Positions 1-7,860 of a stretch of DNA of 50,821 nt are shown here, in pieces. Position 1 is the first letter of the stretch, and each line of letters starts with the position of its first letter. The notes beneath the pieces are model-generated. The model did not search any database. It saw only the letters and a program-made list of their open reading frames with translations, and was not told the DNA's origin. The stretch covers positions 1 to 50,821 of the forward strand of contig CAJFTU010000017.1 in NCBI GenBank assembly GCA_904420065.1, given 5' to 3'. Source of the DNA: an uncultured Emergencia sp. Lineage in GTDB: Bacteria; Bacillota; Clostridia; Peptostreptococcales; Anaerovoracaceae. Made by a program: the position numbers and the translations under genes.

Positions 1-117
1 CGCAAAAAAGTCTACCTTTTGCAACAATATTTTTCACTTTCATATATGATTGTTCTGTTATTATGGTGATCAATATCCAGACTCCGCCGTTTCGAGTCGC
101 CTGTTTCCGGCATAGAA

Positions 118-142
118 AAAGCGGCGCGCATCGCGCCGCTTT
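118..142 (-). terminator. Intrinsic terminator of the PepSY-protein gene
   Basis: GC-rich hairpin with arms GCGGCGCG and CGCGCCGC (121-128 and 132-139) around a 3-base loop, extended by A-T pairs. On the minus strand it is followed by a run of five T. It lies just past the stop of the minus-strand gene ending at 155. Confidence 0.8.
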
Positions 143-154
143 CCTTAATCTATA

Positions 155-736
155 TTAAAACGCCCAGTCTCTTTCCCATTCTATCCATTTTCCGGAGTAA
201 GCGTTCATCTCAAAGCTGTATTCATAGCCGTTTTTATAAGCTTCTCCTTCATAGACATATCTTCCGTCATCTCTCGTAAGCTTGGTGTAGATGATGTAGC
301 AGCCCGGAATTCTTTTCTTTACCTTATTCTTGGCTTCGGTCAGGGTGAAAGAGGAACCGATCTTAGATGCCGTATAACGGGATCCTTCGTAGTCTCTTTC
401 CCAATCTACGATTTTCCCGGTAGAAGCGCTGATCTCAAAGGAGTATACGTAGTTTCCCTTTACGCCTTTGCCCTTGTAGATTCTTCTTCCGTCATCATAG
501 GTCAGTCTCATATATTTCAGAATTCCGCCCGGCAGTCTCTTTTTGAAAATCGACTTTGCCTTGGACCACGAGATCTTTGCTTTTGTCTGCGCCTGCGCAG
601 TTACCGTTTTAGCATCCTTGCCGCCATCTGCCGCGTATGCGCTGACTGAAGCGAAAGCCGCTGTCGAAGCCAGCATAGAAAGCGCAACCGCGCCGACAAC
701 TAATTTTTTCCCCCATCTGCTTTCTGTAAGTTTCAT
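155..736 (-). CDS. Secreted protein with two PepSY-like repeats
   Basis: Predicted 193-residue exported protein. I chose the ATG at 736 because AGGAGG lies 7-8 bases before it; an upstream in-frame ATG at 763 has no such site. A basic start, a hydrophobic core and an Ala-x-Ala region near residue 35 form a signal peptide. The mature part holds two similar halves (about residues 55-115 and 125-190), each with a DDGR-Y-G segment, a YSFE-x-A stretch and a G-K-x-x-x-WERD ending, the usual look of PepSY domains. PepSY domains are associated with binding or inhibition of peptidases and cell-envelope signalling; the exact role here is unknown. The gene is monocistronic, with its own terminator and an 11-base tandem repeat over the -35 region that suggests response-regulator control. 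Confidence 0.8.
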   Translation of the reverse strand: MKLTESRWGKKLVVGAVALSMLASTAAFASVSAYAADGGKDAKTVTAQAQTKAKISWSKAKSIFKKRLPGGILKYMRLTYDDGRRIYKGKGVKGNYVYSFEISASTGKIVDWERDYEGSRYTASKIGSSFTLTEAKNKVKKRIPGCYIIYTKLTRDDGRYVYEGEAYKNGYEYSFEMNAYSGKWIEWERDWAF

Positions 737-779
737 TTTATATTTCCTCCTTTTGCTGTTCAATCTTGATTATGGTTCT

Positions 780-814
780 ACTATACCCAAGAAAAATGAA
801 AAGAAAATGAAAAG
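780..814 (-). promoter_or_regulatory. Promoter with 11-base tandem repeat
   Basis: Minus-strand -10 TATAGT at 780-785. No good -35 exists 17 bases upstream. Instead the 11-mer CTTTTCATTTT is repeated exactly twice (804-814 and 793-803 on the plus strand as AAAATGAAAAG). Two direct repeats 11 bases apart over the -35 are typical of OmpR/PhoB-family activator sites; that assignment is inference. Confidence 0.5.
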
Positions 815-837
815 GAAAAGTTTTTTTCAGTTTTCGA

Positions 838-870
838 TAAAAATACGCAGGACGGAACTTCCATCCTGCG
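838..870 (-). terminator. Intrinsic terminator of metK
   Basis: Ten-pair hairpin (846-855 with 861-870, one G-U pair) with a 5-base loop. The minus-strand transcript continues into a U-rich run. It is 24 bases past the metK stop. Confidence 0.85.
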
Positions 871-893
871 CATCTATTGTTCATCTTCACTTT

Positions 894-2075
894 CTACTTG
901 AGATAGGCCTTCAATTCTTCAACTTTATCGAGATGCTCCCAAGGGAAGTCCACGTCAGTTCTGCCAAAGTGTCCATAGGCTGCCGTTTTTCTGTAGATCG
1001 GTCTTCTCAGATCCAGATCCCTGATGATCGCCGCCGGGCGCAAATCAAAATGCTTCTCCACAATATCTGCAATTTCGCTGTCAGAGAGTTTTCCCGTTCC
1101 GAAGGTGTCTACCATGATGGAAACCGGTTTTGCCACACCGATAGCATAGGCAAGCTGAATTTCGCATTTGTCCGCCAATCCTGCCGCAACGATATTTTTC
1201 GCTGCGTATCTGGCTGCATAGGAGGCCGAACGGTCTACCTTTGTAGGGTCTTTTCCGGAAAACGCTCCGCCGCCGTGGCGGGCATATCCGCCGTAAGTGT
1301 CAACGATAATCTTTCGGCCTGTCAGACCGGAATCGCCGTGAGGGCCTCCGATGACAAACCGTCCCGTAGGGTTTACGTAATATTTCGTTTCGTCATCAAG
1401 AAGCTCCGCCGGAATAATCGGCTTGATAACGTATTCGATCATATCCTGACGAATCTGCTCCTGGGTTGCTTCCGGATCGTGCTGGGTCGAAACCAATACA
1501 GTGTCGATCCGCTTTACCTTGTCGCCGTCATACTCTACAGTGACCTGGGTTTTTCCGTCAGGACGCAGATATTTCAGCGTACCGTCTTTTCTTACCTTTG
1601 CCAACTGAAGCGCCAGCTTCTGCGCCAGCTCTATCGGCATCGGCATATATTCCGGCGTCTCGTTGCAGGCATAGCCGAACATGATGCCCTGATCGCCCGC
1701 GCCGATGGTATCGATCTGATCATCCAAAGTTCCTTCTTTGTATTCCAGGGCTTTGTCCACACCCATGGCGATATCTCCCGACTGCTCGTCGATAGCCGTG
1801 AGAACTGCGCAGGTGCTTCCGTCAAAACCGTACTTTGCTCTGTCGTATCCGATATCGAGAATGACATTTCGTACGATCTTAGGAATATCTATATAGCACT
1901 TGGTACTGATTTCTCCCATTACCATTGCATATCCGGTGGTAGTGGTCGTTTCGCAGGCAACTCTTCCATAAGGATCTTTTTCCATAATCGCATCCAGAAT
2001 CGCATCGGAAATCTGGTCGCATACTTTATCCGGATGGCCTTCTGTCACAGATTCAGATGTAAATAGTTTTTTCAT
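894..2075 (-). CDS. metK: S-adenosylmethionine synthetase
   Basis: MetK (EC 2.5.1.6), cytosolic, makes S-adenosylmethionine from methionine and ATP. The 393-residue length is normal. Recognisable family landmarks are the N-terminal [17 protein letters not shown] segment that binds methionine and ATP, the central [10 protein letters not shown] motif, and the [19 protein letters not shown]-like phosphate-binding region near residue 255. SAM demand is likely high here because the window also encodes two radical SAM enzymes (KamA and the SCIFF maturase). The gene is monocistronic, preceded by a SAM-I riboswitch with terminator platform and followed by its own terminator, so expression should fall when SAM is plentiful. 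A 507-residue open frame on the opposite strand is a shadow. Confidence 0.97.
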   Translation of the reverse strand: MKKLFTSESVTEGHPDKVCDQISDAILDAIMEKDPYGRVACETTTTTGYAMVMGEISTKCYIDIPKIVRNVILDIGYDRAKYGFDGSTCAVLTAIDEQSGDIAMGVDKALEYKEGTLDDQIDTIGAGDQGIMFGYACNETPEYMPMPIELAQKLALQLAKVRKDGTLKYLRPDGKTQVTVEYDGDKVKRIDTVLVSTQHDPEATQEQIRQDMIEYVIKPIIPAELLDDETKYYVNPTGRFVIGGPHGDSGLTGRKIIVDTYGGYARHGGGAFSGKDPTKVDRSASYAARYAAKNIVAAGLADKCEIQLAYAIGVAKPVSIMVDTFGTGKLSDSEIADIVEKHFDLRPAAIIRDLDLRRPIYRKTAAYGHFGRTDVDFPWEHLDKVEELKAYLK

Positions 2076-2261
2076 TTGCCGTCTCCTTTCTTTTTACACA
2101 ATACCTTTTTATCCCGTCTCGGACAGCTTTGCGCAAGATACTGCAAAAAATTGCAGCATTTACGCAAGTTCAGCGCGCCTGTGCCAGTTTTCCTTCTTTT
2201 CGGCGCCAGAAGCGCGTTTGATGCTCCGTCAATACCGCTTGACGCGATATTTCTTACGCAA

Positions 2262-2297
2262 TAAAAAAGCCTTTTCTCTCCTGATGAAAGAAAAGGC
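2262..2297 (-). terminator. Riboswitch-controlled terminator upstream of metK
   Basis: On the minus strand, arms GCCTTTTCT and AGAAAAGGC close a hairpin (2269-2297) followed by seven T. It sits between the SAM-I aptamer and metK and is the likely expression platform. Its 5' arm could pair alternatively with the aptamer's 3' region. Confidence 0.85.
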
Positions 2298-2319
2298 ATG
2301 ACATTCGGGTTATCATTCC

Positions 2320-2437
2320 TCATCTTTCAGAATAAGATAATTCTGTAGGATTTAGCACCTTTTCTGTCGCATACGGACACCTAGGTTGCCGGGCATCACA
2401 GGGCCTATTCCCTCAGCCGCTCTCGATAAGGATTCTA
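2320..2437 (-). ncRNA. SAM-I (S-box) riboswitch aptamer
   Basis: The minus-strand leader begins with CUUAUCGAGAG, then GGCUGAGGGA, GGCCCUGUGAUGCCCGGCAA-type core and a 3' strand AAGGUGCUAA, the conserved blocks of the S-box aptamer in the right order. SAM binding is known to favour the downstream terminator. Its location before metK is the classic target, which supports the call. A small open frame overlapping this leader (2072-2323) is not a gene. Confidence 0.95.
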
Positions 2438-2443
2438 CAGTAA

Positions 2444-2471
2444 ATTATACCCCGATAAAATTCTTTGTCAA
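2444..2471 (-). promoter_or_regulatory. Sigma-70 promoter of metK leader
   Basis: Perfect -35 TTGACA (2466-2471) and -10 TATAAT (2444-2449) with a 16-base spacer. The predicted start is near 2437, exactly at the 5' edge of the riboswitch. Confidence 0.85.
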
Positions 2472-2606
2472 CGGCATATTGTAATTTTGAAAAAATAGGA
2501 TATACTTTAGGTATGTCGTTCTCCCGGGCGGACGCAGCAAGCCGCCGCAGAGAACGAGAAGCAAAACCAATAACTTTCGCTCAACATTTATTCAGAGGTG
2601 CAGATT

Positions 2607-3788
2607 TTGAAAAAAAGCGATCTAAAAGTAATACGCGGCGGACTGCTTGACAGCGCCGACACCAGCCGAAAAATGTTCATATCAGCATATATTACAAACA
2701 CCCGACTGATGGGCGTGCTGGGAATGTACATCCACTTTAAACTTCCGGATAACGAAACGATGACTGATCTTCATCAGTTTTTTTATTTCGATGCAGAAGA
2801 ATATGGATTTGAAACATACAGAAGCGTATTGGGCAATGATCTCAAGCGTATTGAAGAACTGGAAAGCTCCCTGCTCGGCGGTCTCGGCGGAGAAAAAATC
2901 CCGGTGAGTCTGCGAGAAGCACAGTATCTTCTTCAGGAATACGTGAGACTGAACAAGAAGGAAAACCTGCCAATGCCGGAAGACGAGCGGGAATACGGAT
3001 TTCTGCTGGAGCAGGATATTTTCCTCACCGATCCGGAAAAATACATTCTGATGTGCAAGCAATGCGCAGAACTGGATACCCCTTATGAACTGATCAACTA
3101 CTTTCTCATGCGTTGTTTCGGCAAGGACTTCAGCGCGGCATATTTTCTGACCACGCAAAACTTTCAGCTTGAGCAGTTTCCCGACTTTCAGGCTGGAACG
3201 TTTTGCAAAAACGTCATCACCGAAGGCGACGATCCGGATACTTTCCGCTGCGAATCCCTGGTCGAATTCGATAACAGCTACTACATCGCCGTCACCGGCA
3301 TTACGCTGGATCAAATGCGCGTCTGTTCCTACACCCGAATTTCCACGATGAAAGTTTCGCAGGCAGAAGCTGCCATGATGCTGGCCAGATCCGAGTTCAT
3401 TTCCGTCTACGAAATTCTCGATGTTCCTTCCGTTTTTACTTCCAATTCTACCCGTCTCTGCAAAAAGGCCATGGCTACTGATCACGAAACCGGAACGCTG
3501 TACATGATATTTCATCCCAATAATAAGCATGTGGCGAAAAAGGAATATCGCCTCAATGAAGACGTTATGGGCATGTATTTCGTCTCCACTGCCGGACAGC
3601 TGATCTCCGCCGCGTATTCCCTTGACGAGATCCGATGCCTTGAGCTTGATCTGGGTACATCGTCTTTTGGAAAAAAGCTGGTCCCCATAGCAAAATACGA
3701 GTTCCAGGAACCGGTTCTGTACGAATTTATCCAGAGCGGTTTCGATGATTTTGAACTCTTTGTCGACGCAATAAAAACCGGAGAATAA
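2607..3788 (+). CDS. Conserved-looking protein of unknown function
   Basis: I do not recognise this 393-residue protein. The start is probably TTG at 2607, six bases after AGAGGTG; a GTG at 2598 would overlap that site. It is acidic, soluble, without signal peptide or membrane segments. Scattered cysteines (for instance in the MCKQC and MRCFGK segments near residues 150-170) do not form an obvious metal motif. The sequence begins with a short LKKSDLKVIRGG stretch and contains regularly alternating hydrophobic strands that suggest an alpha/beta cytosolic fold. It stands alone between the metK leader, from which it diverges, and cwlD, towards which it converges. Codon use resembles its neighbours. 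No function can be assigned from context. Confidence 0.8.
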   Translation: MKKSDLKVIRGGLLDSADTSRKMFISAYITNTRLMGVLGMYIHFKLPDNETMTDLHQFFYFDAEEYGFETYRSVLGNDLKRIEELESSLLGGLGGEKIPVSLREAQYLLQEYVRLNKKENLPMPEDEREYGFLLEQDIFLTDPEKYILMCKQCAELDTPYELINYFLMRCFGKDFSAAYFLTTQNFQLEQFPDFQAGTFCKNVITEGDDPDTFRCESLVEFDNSYYIAVTGITLDQMRVCSYTRISTMKVSQAEAAMMLARSEFISVYEILDVPSVFTSNSTRLCKKAMATDHETGTLYMIFHPNNKHVAKKEYRLNEDVMGMYFVSTAGQLISAAYSLDEIRCLELDLGTSSFGKKLVPIAKYEFQEPVLYEFIQSGFDDFELFVDAIKTGE

Positions 3789-3805
3789 TTTACTTCTCCG
3801 GTTTT
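3774..3805 (+). terminator. Terminator overlapping the stop codon
   Basis: An 11-pair hairpin (3774-3784 with 3795-3805, core CCGGAGA/TCTCCGG) whose loop contains the TAA stop of the preceding gene. The T-run is part of the stem, so strength is uncertain; it could work in both directions. Confidence 0.65.
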
Positions 3806-3881
3806 ATGTTAACCTGTGTTCGTTATTTTCCAAACGGTTTTCAACAATCAATTCTGCCGTTGATTCAGGCATTTCCGTAAC

Positions 3882-4013
3882 TTTTCCACATGGATAACTC
3901 GAATTGTATACAATTTTATTCACATCTGCATGTGGATAATTTGTACACCTGAAACCATTGATTTTTCAATTCTGATGTACTTGTTTTGCATTTGTCAAGA
4001 GGATTTATCCACA
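3882..4013. other. Cluster of DnaA-box-like 9-mers
   Basis: An AT-rich convergent intergenic region holds three exact matches to TTATNCACA: 3916-3924 (plus), 3931-3939 (minus, TTATCCACA) and 4005-4013 (plus, TTATCCACA). A one-mismatch copy, TTTTCCACA, is at 3882-3890. Four sites in 132 bases are unlikely by chance. No dnaA, dnaN or rpmH is nearby, so a DnaA-titration or regulatory cluster is more likely than the chromosomal origin. Confidence 0.6.
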
Positions 4014-4035
4014 TTTTTTTGTTCTTCCCATCGGT

Positions 4036-4788
4036 TTATTCTGTTCGGCTGTCTACGACACCTTCCTTCATATTATTTTTAATTTTCAGCGAATATTTTT
4101 CCGCCACTGCTTTCATAATACATCGGGCAATTTTCTCCTGATATGCCTCGTCTTTCAGCTTTTCCAGATCGCCGGGATTTGACAGGAAACCGCACTCCAC
4201 CATGACCATGCTCCGCTCTGTATCCTTGAACAGATAGATGCCGCTCTTGGGCAGTACGATGCGGTTGCTCCCGTCGTCGAGGCCCTCTGTCAGCGCTCTC
4301 TGGATGCGTTTTGCAATATCCTTGTTCTCCTCAAGAACATCTTCTGCAGAGTCCTCCGGATAAAATACCTGCGCGCCGTACACGTCCGGATCCTGCAAAA
4401 AATTGTTCAGATGTATGCTGACGGTCAGATCGGGATCGGTCTCTTCAATGATCCTTTTTCTCTCTTTCATATCCTCTATTTTGGACCATCGTCCGCTGTG
4501 ATTTTCCTCGCTGTACAGGCCTTCGCTGTCTTCCCTGGTCAATACGGTTTCCACGCCGTATTTTTTCGCCTCTTCTGCAAGGGCCATGGAAATGGCCAGA
4601 TTGATATTCTTTTCCTGAGTTCCGTCTCTGGCCGAGGCTCCCCCATCCATTCCTCCGTGCCCCGGATCGATGACCATGACCAGAGGAACCCTCAGCTGCT
4701 GAGCAATCTGCCACGCCTGACCGTATCCCGGCATGACGAATATACAGCCCAGCAAAAGCAGCAGAAGTACAAATTTCTTTATTCTCAA
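4036..4788 (-). CDS. cwlD: N-acetylmuramoyl-L-alanine amidase, CwlD type
   Basis: A 250-residue amidase_3 family enzyme that cleaves the amide between muramic acid and the stem peptide. An N-terminal hydrophobic segment (about residues 5-22) acts as signal or anchor. Zinc and catalytic motifs are visible: DPGHGGMDGGA near residue 41, the NLAISMALAEEA metal-binding glutamate, SIHLNNF near 125, and VECGFLSNPGD near 197. Size and architecture match CwlD, which in spore formers helps form muramic-delta-lactam in the cortex, so sporulation ability or ancestry is suggested. The start is a TTG codon preceded by AGAGGGG. It is divergent from the alaX-like gene. Another amidase_3 autolysin is the alternative. 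Confidence 0.85.
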   Translation of the reverse strand: MRIKKFVLLLLLLGCIFVMPGYGQAWQIAQQLRVPLVMVIDPGHGGMDGGASARDGTQEKNINLAISMALAEEAKKYGVETVLTREDSEGLYSEENHSGRWSKIEDMKERKRIIEETDPDLTVSIHLNNFLQDPDVYGAQVFYPEDSAEDVLEENKDIAKRIQRALTEGLDDGSNRIVLPKSGIYLFKDTERSMVMVECGFLSNPGDLEKLKDEAYQEKIARCIMKAVAEKYSLKIKNNMKEGVVDSRTE

Positions 4789-4909
4789 GACAAAATCCCC
4801 TCTTTACGCTTTTTTACCTGTAACAATATATGATATACTGTAAATGATCATTACCGCTTTCCTGCCGCTCTGTGCGGACAAAAGCACCTGTATGGGAAAG
4901 GAGACCACT

Positions 4910-6136
4910 TTGCATACAAAATTGCTCTTTAAAGAAAATGTCTATCTCAGATCGTGTCGGGCGACGATTATTGATATCGTCAGGGACAAAAAAGGAGTGT
5001 ATTTTATCTCCGATCAGACCGTTTTCTTCCCGACCGGAGGCGGTCAAAGCTGCGACGTCGGCGAAGCTGACGGAATTCCCGTAACCGATGTATGGGAGGA
5101 AGAGGGCGTCGTATACCACCGTATCGATACGGATACCTGTCCGTTTTCACCCGGCAGCACAGTTTCCATGCAGATCGACTGGCATCGCCGTTTCGACAAC
5201 ATGCAGAGACACTGCGGTGAACACGTACTGTCCGGCGCATTTTACTCCCTTTACCGAGGACACAACCGCGGATTTCACATGGGAAAAGACTATATGACAA
5301 TCGATATCGCGCTGGATGAAGACAGCGGTTTCCAAAAAATCACCGACGACATGGCAAGAGAAGCCGAGCTGCGTGCTAATGAAGTAATCTGGGCGGATCT
5401 GCCGGTTTCCGTCCATCATTTTAACAGGAGATCCGACGCCGAAGAGCTCCCTCTCCGCAAGGCGCTCGCTTTCGATACAGATATTTCCATCGTCACCATA
5501 GGAGATGAAAATGCGCCGGCCGACTGCGTGGCCTGCTGCGGCACGCATCCTTCAAGTTCAGGTCAGATCGGGATAATCAAGATATATAAGGTAGAAAAGA
5601 ACAAAGATATGTTCCGCGTCTATTTTGAAGCCGGAAAGCACGCCTTTCGGCAGTATCAGCATCAGTTCGATGTGATTACCGAGCTGGGAAACCGACTTTC
5701 CGCAGGAACAGACGATTTGCTGAAAAAATTTCTCGTCCAGCAGAAAAAAAGCGATGCGGTGCGTGACCAGCTCTATCATCTGAAAAAGGAAATCGTCGCT
5801 CGCGAAACTGTCGAAATCGAAAAAGACCCAAATCTCCTTCGCTGTCGAAGATATAGTGAATTGTCATTAGACGATCTAAATGAAATCGGTAAAAAATTAT
5901 CTGGTAAAATAGACGTCCTTCTCTTTCTCGTTCACCAACCCACCTGTACGGTTCTGCTCTTTTCCGACACATGTGACTGCGGCGGTTTGGTGAAGGGAAA
6001 TGCCCGTCTGTTCAACGGAAAAGGCGGGGGAAGCAAAAAGAATGCCCGGGCGGTTTTCACAGAAGCTGAAAGTCTGCAGCGGTTTATCGACCACGTCAGC
6101 AGTCAGCTGCAAGCAGATACGGCTTTGGGCGATTGA
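4910..6136 (+). CDS. AlaX-type alanyl-tRNA editing protein
   Basis: Stand-alone editing enzyme related to the editing and C-terminal parts of alanyl-tRNA synthetase; such proteins hydrolyse Ser- or Gly-tRNA(Ala). At 408 residues it is a long AlaX with a DHHA1-like tail. The zinc site is complete: HCGEH (residues 101-105) and C-x-x-x-H in CCGTH (209-213). The GGGQSCD segment near 46 and the C-terminal GGLVKGNARLFNGKGGG region match AlaRS. I chose TTG at 4910, six bases after AAAGGAG; an in-frame ATG at 4892 overlaps no clear site. A coiled stretch around 255-310 links the two domains. It stands alone; the partner AlaRS is not in the window. Confidence 0.88.
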   Translation: MHTKLLFKENVYLRSCRATIIDIVRDKKGVYFISDQTVFFPTGGGQSCDVGEADGIPVTDVWEEEGVVYHRIDTDTCPFSPGSTVSMQIDWHRRFDNMQRHCGEHVLSGAFYSLYRGHNRGFHMGKDYMTIDIALDEDSGFQKITDDMAREAELRANEVIWADLPVSVHHFNRRSDAEELPLRKALAFDTDISIVTIGDENAPADCVACCGTHPSSSGQIGIIKIYKVEKNKDMFRVYFEAGKHAFRQYQHQFDVITELGNRLSAGTDDLLKKFLVQQKKSDAVRDQLYHLKKEIVARETVEIEKDPNLLRCRRYSELSLDDLNEIGKKLSGKIDVLLFLVHQPTCTVLLFSDTCDCGGLVKGNARLFNGKGGGSKKNARAVFTEAESLQRFIDHVSSQLQADTALGD

Positions 6137-6250
6137 GCATAGAACATCTGCAGAAACTCTTCTCTCCGGCAAAACCGGCTTTTTCCGCAGAACGCTGCTG
6201 GATTTTGATGCCGAAGAAAAGCGAAACAAAATCCAAATATTTTCTCATAA

Positions 6251-6278
6251 AAAAAACCGGCCTCGCAGCCGGTTTTTT
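6251..6278. terminator. Bidirectional terminator
   Basis: Arms AAAAAACCGGC and GCCGGTTTTTT around CTCGCA give an 11-pair hairpin with T-runs on both strands. It serves the minus-strand CoA-transferase operon ending at 6289 and probably the plus-strand alaX-like gene. Confidence 0.85.
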
Positions 6279-6288
6279 GTGAATGATT

Positions 6289-6945
6289 TTATTCTTCTTC
6301 CATCGGTTTCAGATCCGGACTGAAGATCAGCTTGCAGCCCGTTGCGGCCTGAATGTCTTCTTTGGTGTAATCCGGATGAAGTTCTGTTACGACAATTCCT
6401 TCCGGAGTAACTTCCATAACGCCCATCTCTGTGATGATTTTGCTTACACACTTTTCAGCAGTCAGCGGAAGAGTGCATTTTTCCAGGATCTTGTGATTTC
6501 CCTTCTGGGTGTGCATCATTACGACGATAACCTCAGGACAACCTGTACAGAGGTCCATAGCTCCGCCCATGCCGGCAACCTTTTTGCCCGGAACAATCCA
6601 ATTGGCCAGATCTCCGTTTTCGGCAACCTGCATCGCGCCCAGAACAGTAGCCTGTACGTGACCGCCTCTAACCAGGCCGAAGCTTTCTGCAGTATCAAAA
6701 TACTTTACACGAGGGAGCGCTGTTACATATGTACCGCCGGAATTGATAATGTCTACATCCAGAGTTTCTTCTGTAGCAATATCTCCCAGGCCTGCAAAAC
6801 CATTCTCGGAGTGCAGTGTTACGACAACATCCTCCGGGATATAATCGGCAACCATGGTCGGAAGGCCAATTCCCAGATTGATAAATTCGCCGTCTTTAAA
6901 TTCTTTTGCACATCTCTTTGCGATTCTCTGTTTTAAATCTGCCAT
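6289..6945 (-). CDS. atoA: Butyryl-CoA:acetoacetate CoA-transferase-type subunit B
   Basis: Beta subunit (218 residues) of a 3-oxoacid CoA-transferase. The catalytic glutamate that carries the CoA thioester lies in SENGFAG (Glu47). The GMGGAMDL loop is also typical. In lysine fermenters this enzyme moves CoA between butyryl-CoA or acetyl-CoA and acetoacetate, feeding 3-keto acid from lysine cleavage into the acetyl-CoA pool; the exact acceptor cannot be read from sequence. It overlaps the preceding subunit A gene by 13 bases, a sign of coupled translation, and ends before a strong bidirectional terminator. Annotation as ctfB or scoB would be equally reasonable. Confidence 0.9.
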   Translation of the reverse strand: MADLKQRIAKRCAKEFKDGEFINLGIGLPTMVADYIPEDVVVTLHSENGFAGLGDIATEETLDVDIINSGGTYVTALPRVKYFDTAESFGLVRGGHVQATVLGAMQVAENGDLANWIVPGKKVAGMGGAMDLCTGCPEVIVVMMHTQKGNHKILEKCTLPLTAEKCVSKIITEMGVMEVTPEGIVVTELHPDYTKEDIQAATGCKLIFSPDLKPMEEE

Positions 6946-7658
6946 TTCTTCTCACCCTCCACAATCATATCAACCAGAACGCCGGCTACCGCAAAATAAT
7001 CCGGATCGATTTCACCGATCTCAACCAGTTTTTCAGGAGCAATGATCGTCTTTGTCGACGCGCCGGCCATTACATAGTTGAAGTTCTTTGTAGCCTTCGC
7101 GCACATATAGTTACCGAATTTATCCGCAACAGAAGCACGAATAAAGGAGTAATCAGCGTGGAGAGGAAGTTCAAACAGGTATTTCTTTCCTTCAATTTCA
7201 ACGACCTTCTTTTCTCTGCCTAACTCGTCAACCTCAGTCTCCATCGGTGTAGCAACGCCGGTCGGAGTCAAAACACCGCCAAGACCGTAAGCTGCCGCTC
7301 TGATCTTTTCGGCCAGAGTTCCCTGAGGAACTAATGTATATTTCAAGGTGCCTTCTGCAATTTGTTCGTTGATTTTCGGATTAACGCCAATATGAGAAGC
7401 GATCAGGTGATCGACCATATGATGCTCGAGCAGTTTGCCGACACCTCTGGCCGTCTTTCCGCCGAACTCACCGGCAGGCTGTCCGGCATCAAGTCCGCCG
7501 TCGTTAGCGATTACGGTCAAGTGCTTTACGCCTTTTCTTACCAGAGCGTCCATCAGAACTTCCGGAGAACCGGTCGCAAGAAATCCGCCGACCATGATGG
7601 TCATGCCGTCTTTTACGCCGGCAACTGCTTCATCAGCAGTTACAATTTTGTTAATCAT
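6933..7658 (-). CDS. atoD: Butyryl-CoA:acetoacetate CoA-transferase-type subunit A
   Basis: Alpha subunit (241 residues) of the same heteromeric CoA-transferase. It has the N-terminal GGFLATGSPE-type CoA-binding loop and the TGVATPMETEV region of the family. The ATG at 7658 is preceded by AAAGGTG at the right distance, so the longer reading to 7712 is rejected. The gene is separated from kamE by 200 bases holding a good promoter and an inverted repeat, so the two transferase genes can be expressed independently of the kam genes. Within this cluster its job is most likely handling acetoacetate or butyrate CoA in lysine fermentation. Confidence 0.9.
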   Translation of the reverse strand: MINKIVTADEAVAGVKDGMTIMVGGFLATGSPEVLMDALVRKGVKHLTVIANDGGLDAGQPAGEFGGKTARGVGKLLEHHMVDHLIASHIGVNPKINEQIAEGTLKYTLVPQGTLAEKIRAAAYGLGGVLTPTGVATPMETEVDELGREKKVVEIEGKKYLFELPLHADYSFIRASVADKFGNYMCAKATKNFNYVMAGASTKTIIAPEKLVEIGEIDPDYFAVAGVLVDMIVEGEKKWQI

Positions 7659-7690
7659 GTTATATCTCACCTTTCTTAAAATTTGCCTAT

Positions 7691-7745
7691 ATGTTGCACA
7701 TTTATCCAACATATATACTTTACTGCAATTAAGTCCTCATGTCAA
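7691..7745 (-). promoter_or_regulatory. Promoter and inverted repeat before the CoA-transferase genes
   Basis: Minus-strand -35 TTGACA (7740-7745) and -10 TAAAGT (7717-7722), spacer 17. Just downstream, an inverted repeat with arms ATGTTG and CAACAT separated by 10 bases (7691-7712) covers the likely start point and looks like a repressor site. No known regulator is implied. Confidence 0.65.
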
Positions 7746-7860
7746 TGGACACGATGACCGCTTTATGAGCCTGCTTAAAAAAATCTGTATGCGGAAACAT
7801 CCGTTTCAGTTGATTGCTTATGATATACAGTTTTTCTATTATACTGATGCAGTATTCAAT

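Noticed and set aside
543-2066. 507-residue plus-strand open frame
   Set aside because: It is antisense to metK, has no ribosome site and no recognisable domain; the minus-strand gene is certain.
2072-2323. 83-residue minus-strand open frame before metK
   Set aside because: It lies within the SAM-I riboswitch leader and terminator; composition and position show it is not a gene.
3882-4013. Chromosomal replication origin
   Set aside because: DnaA boxes are clear, but dnaA, dnaN, rpmH or gidA/mnm genes are absent and gene orientation does not switch here; kept as a DnaA-box cluster only.
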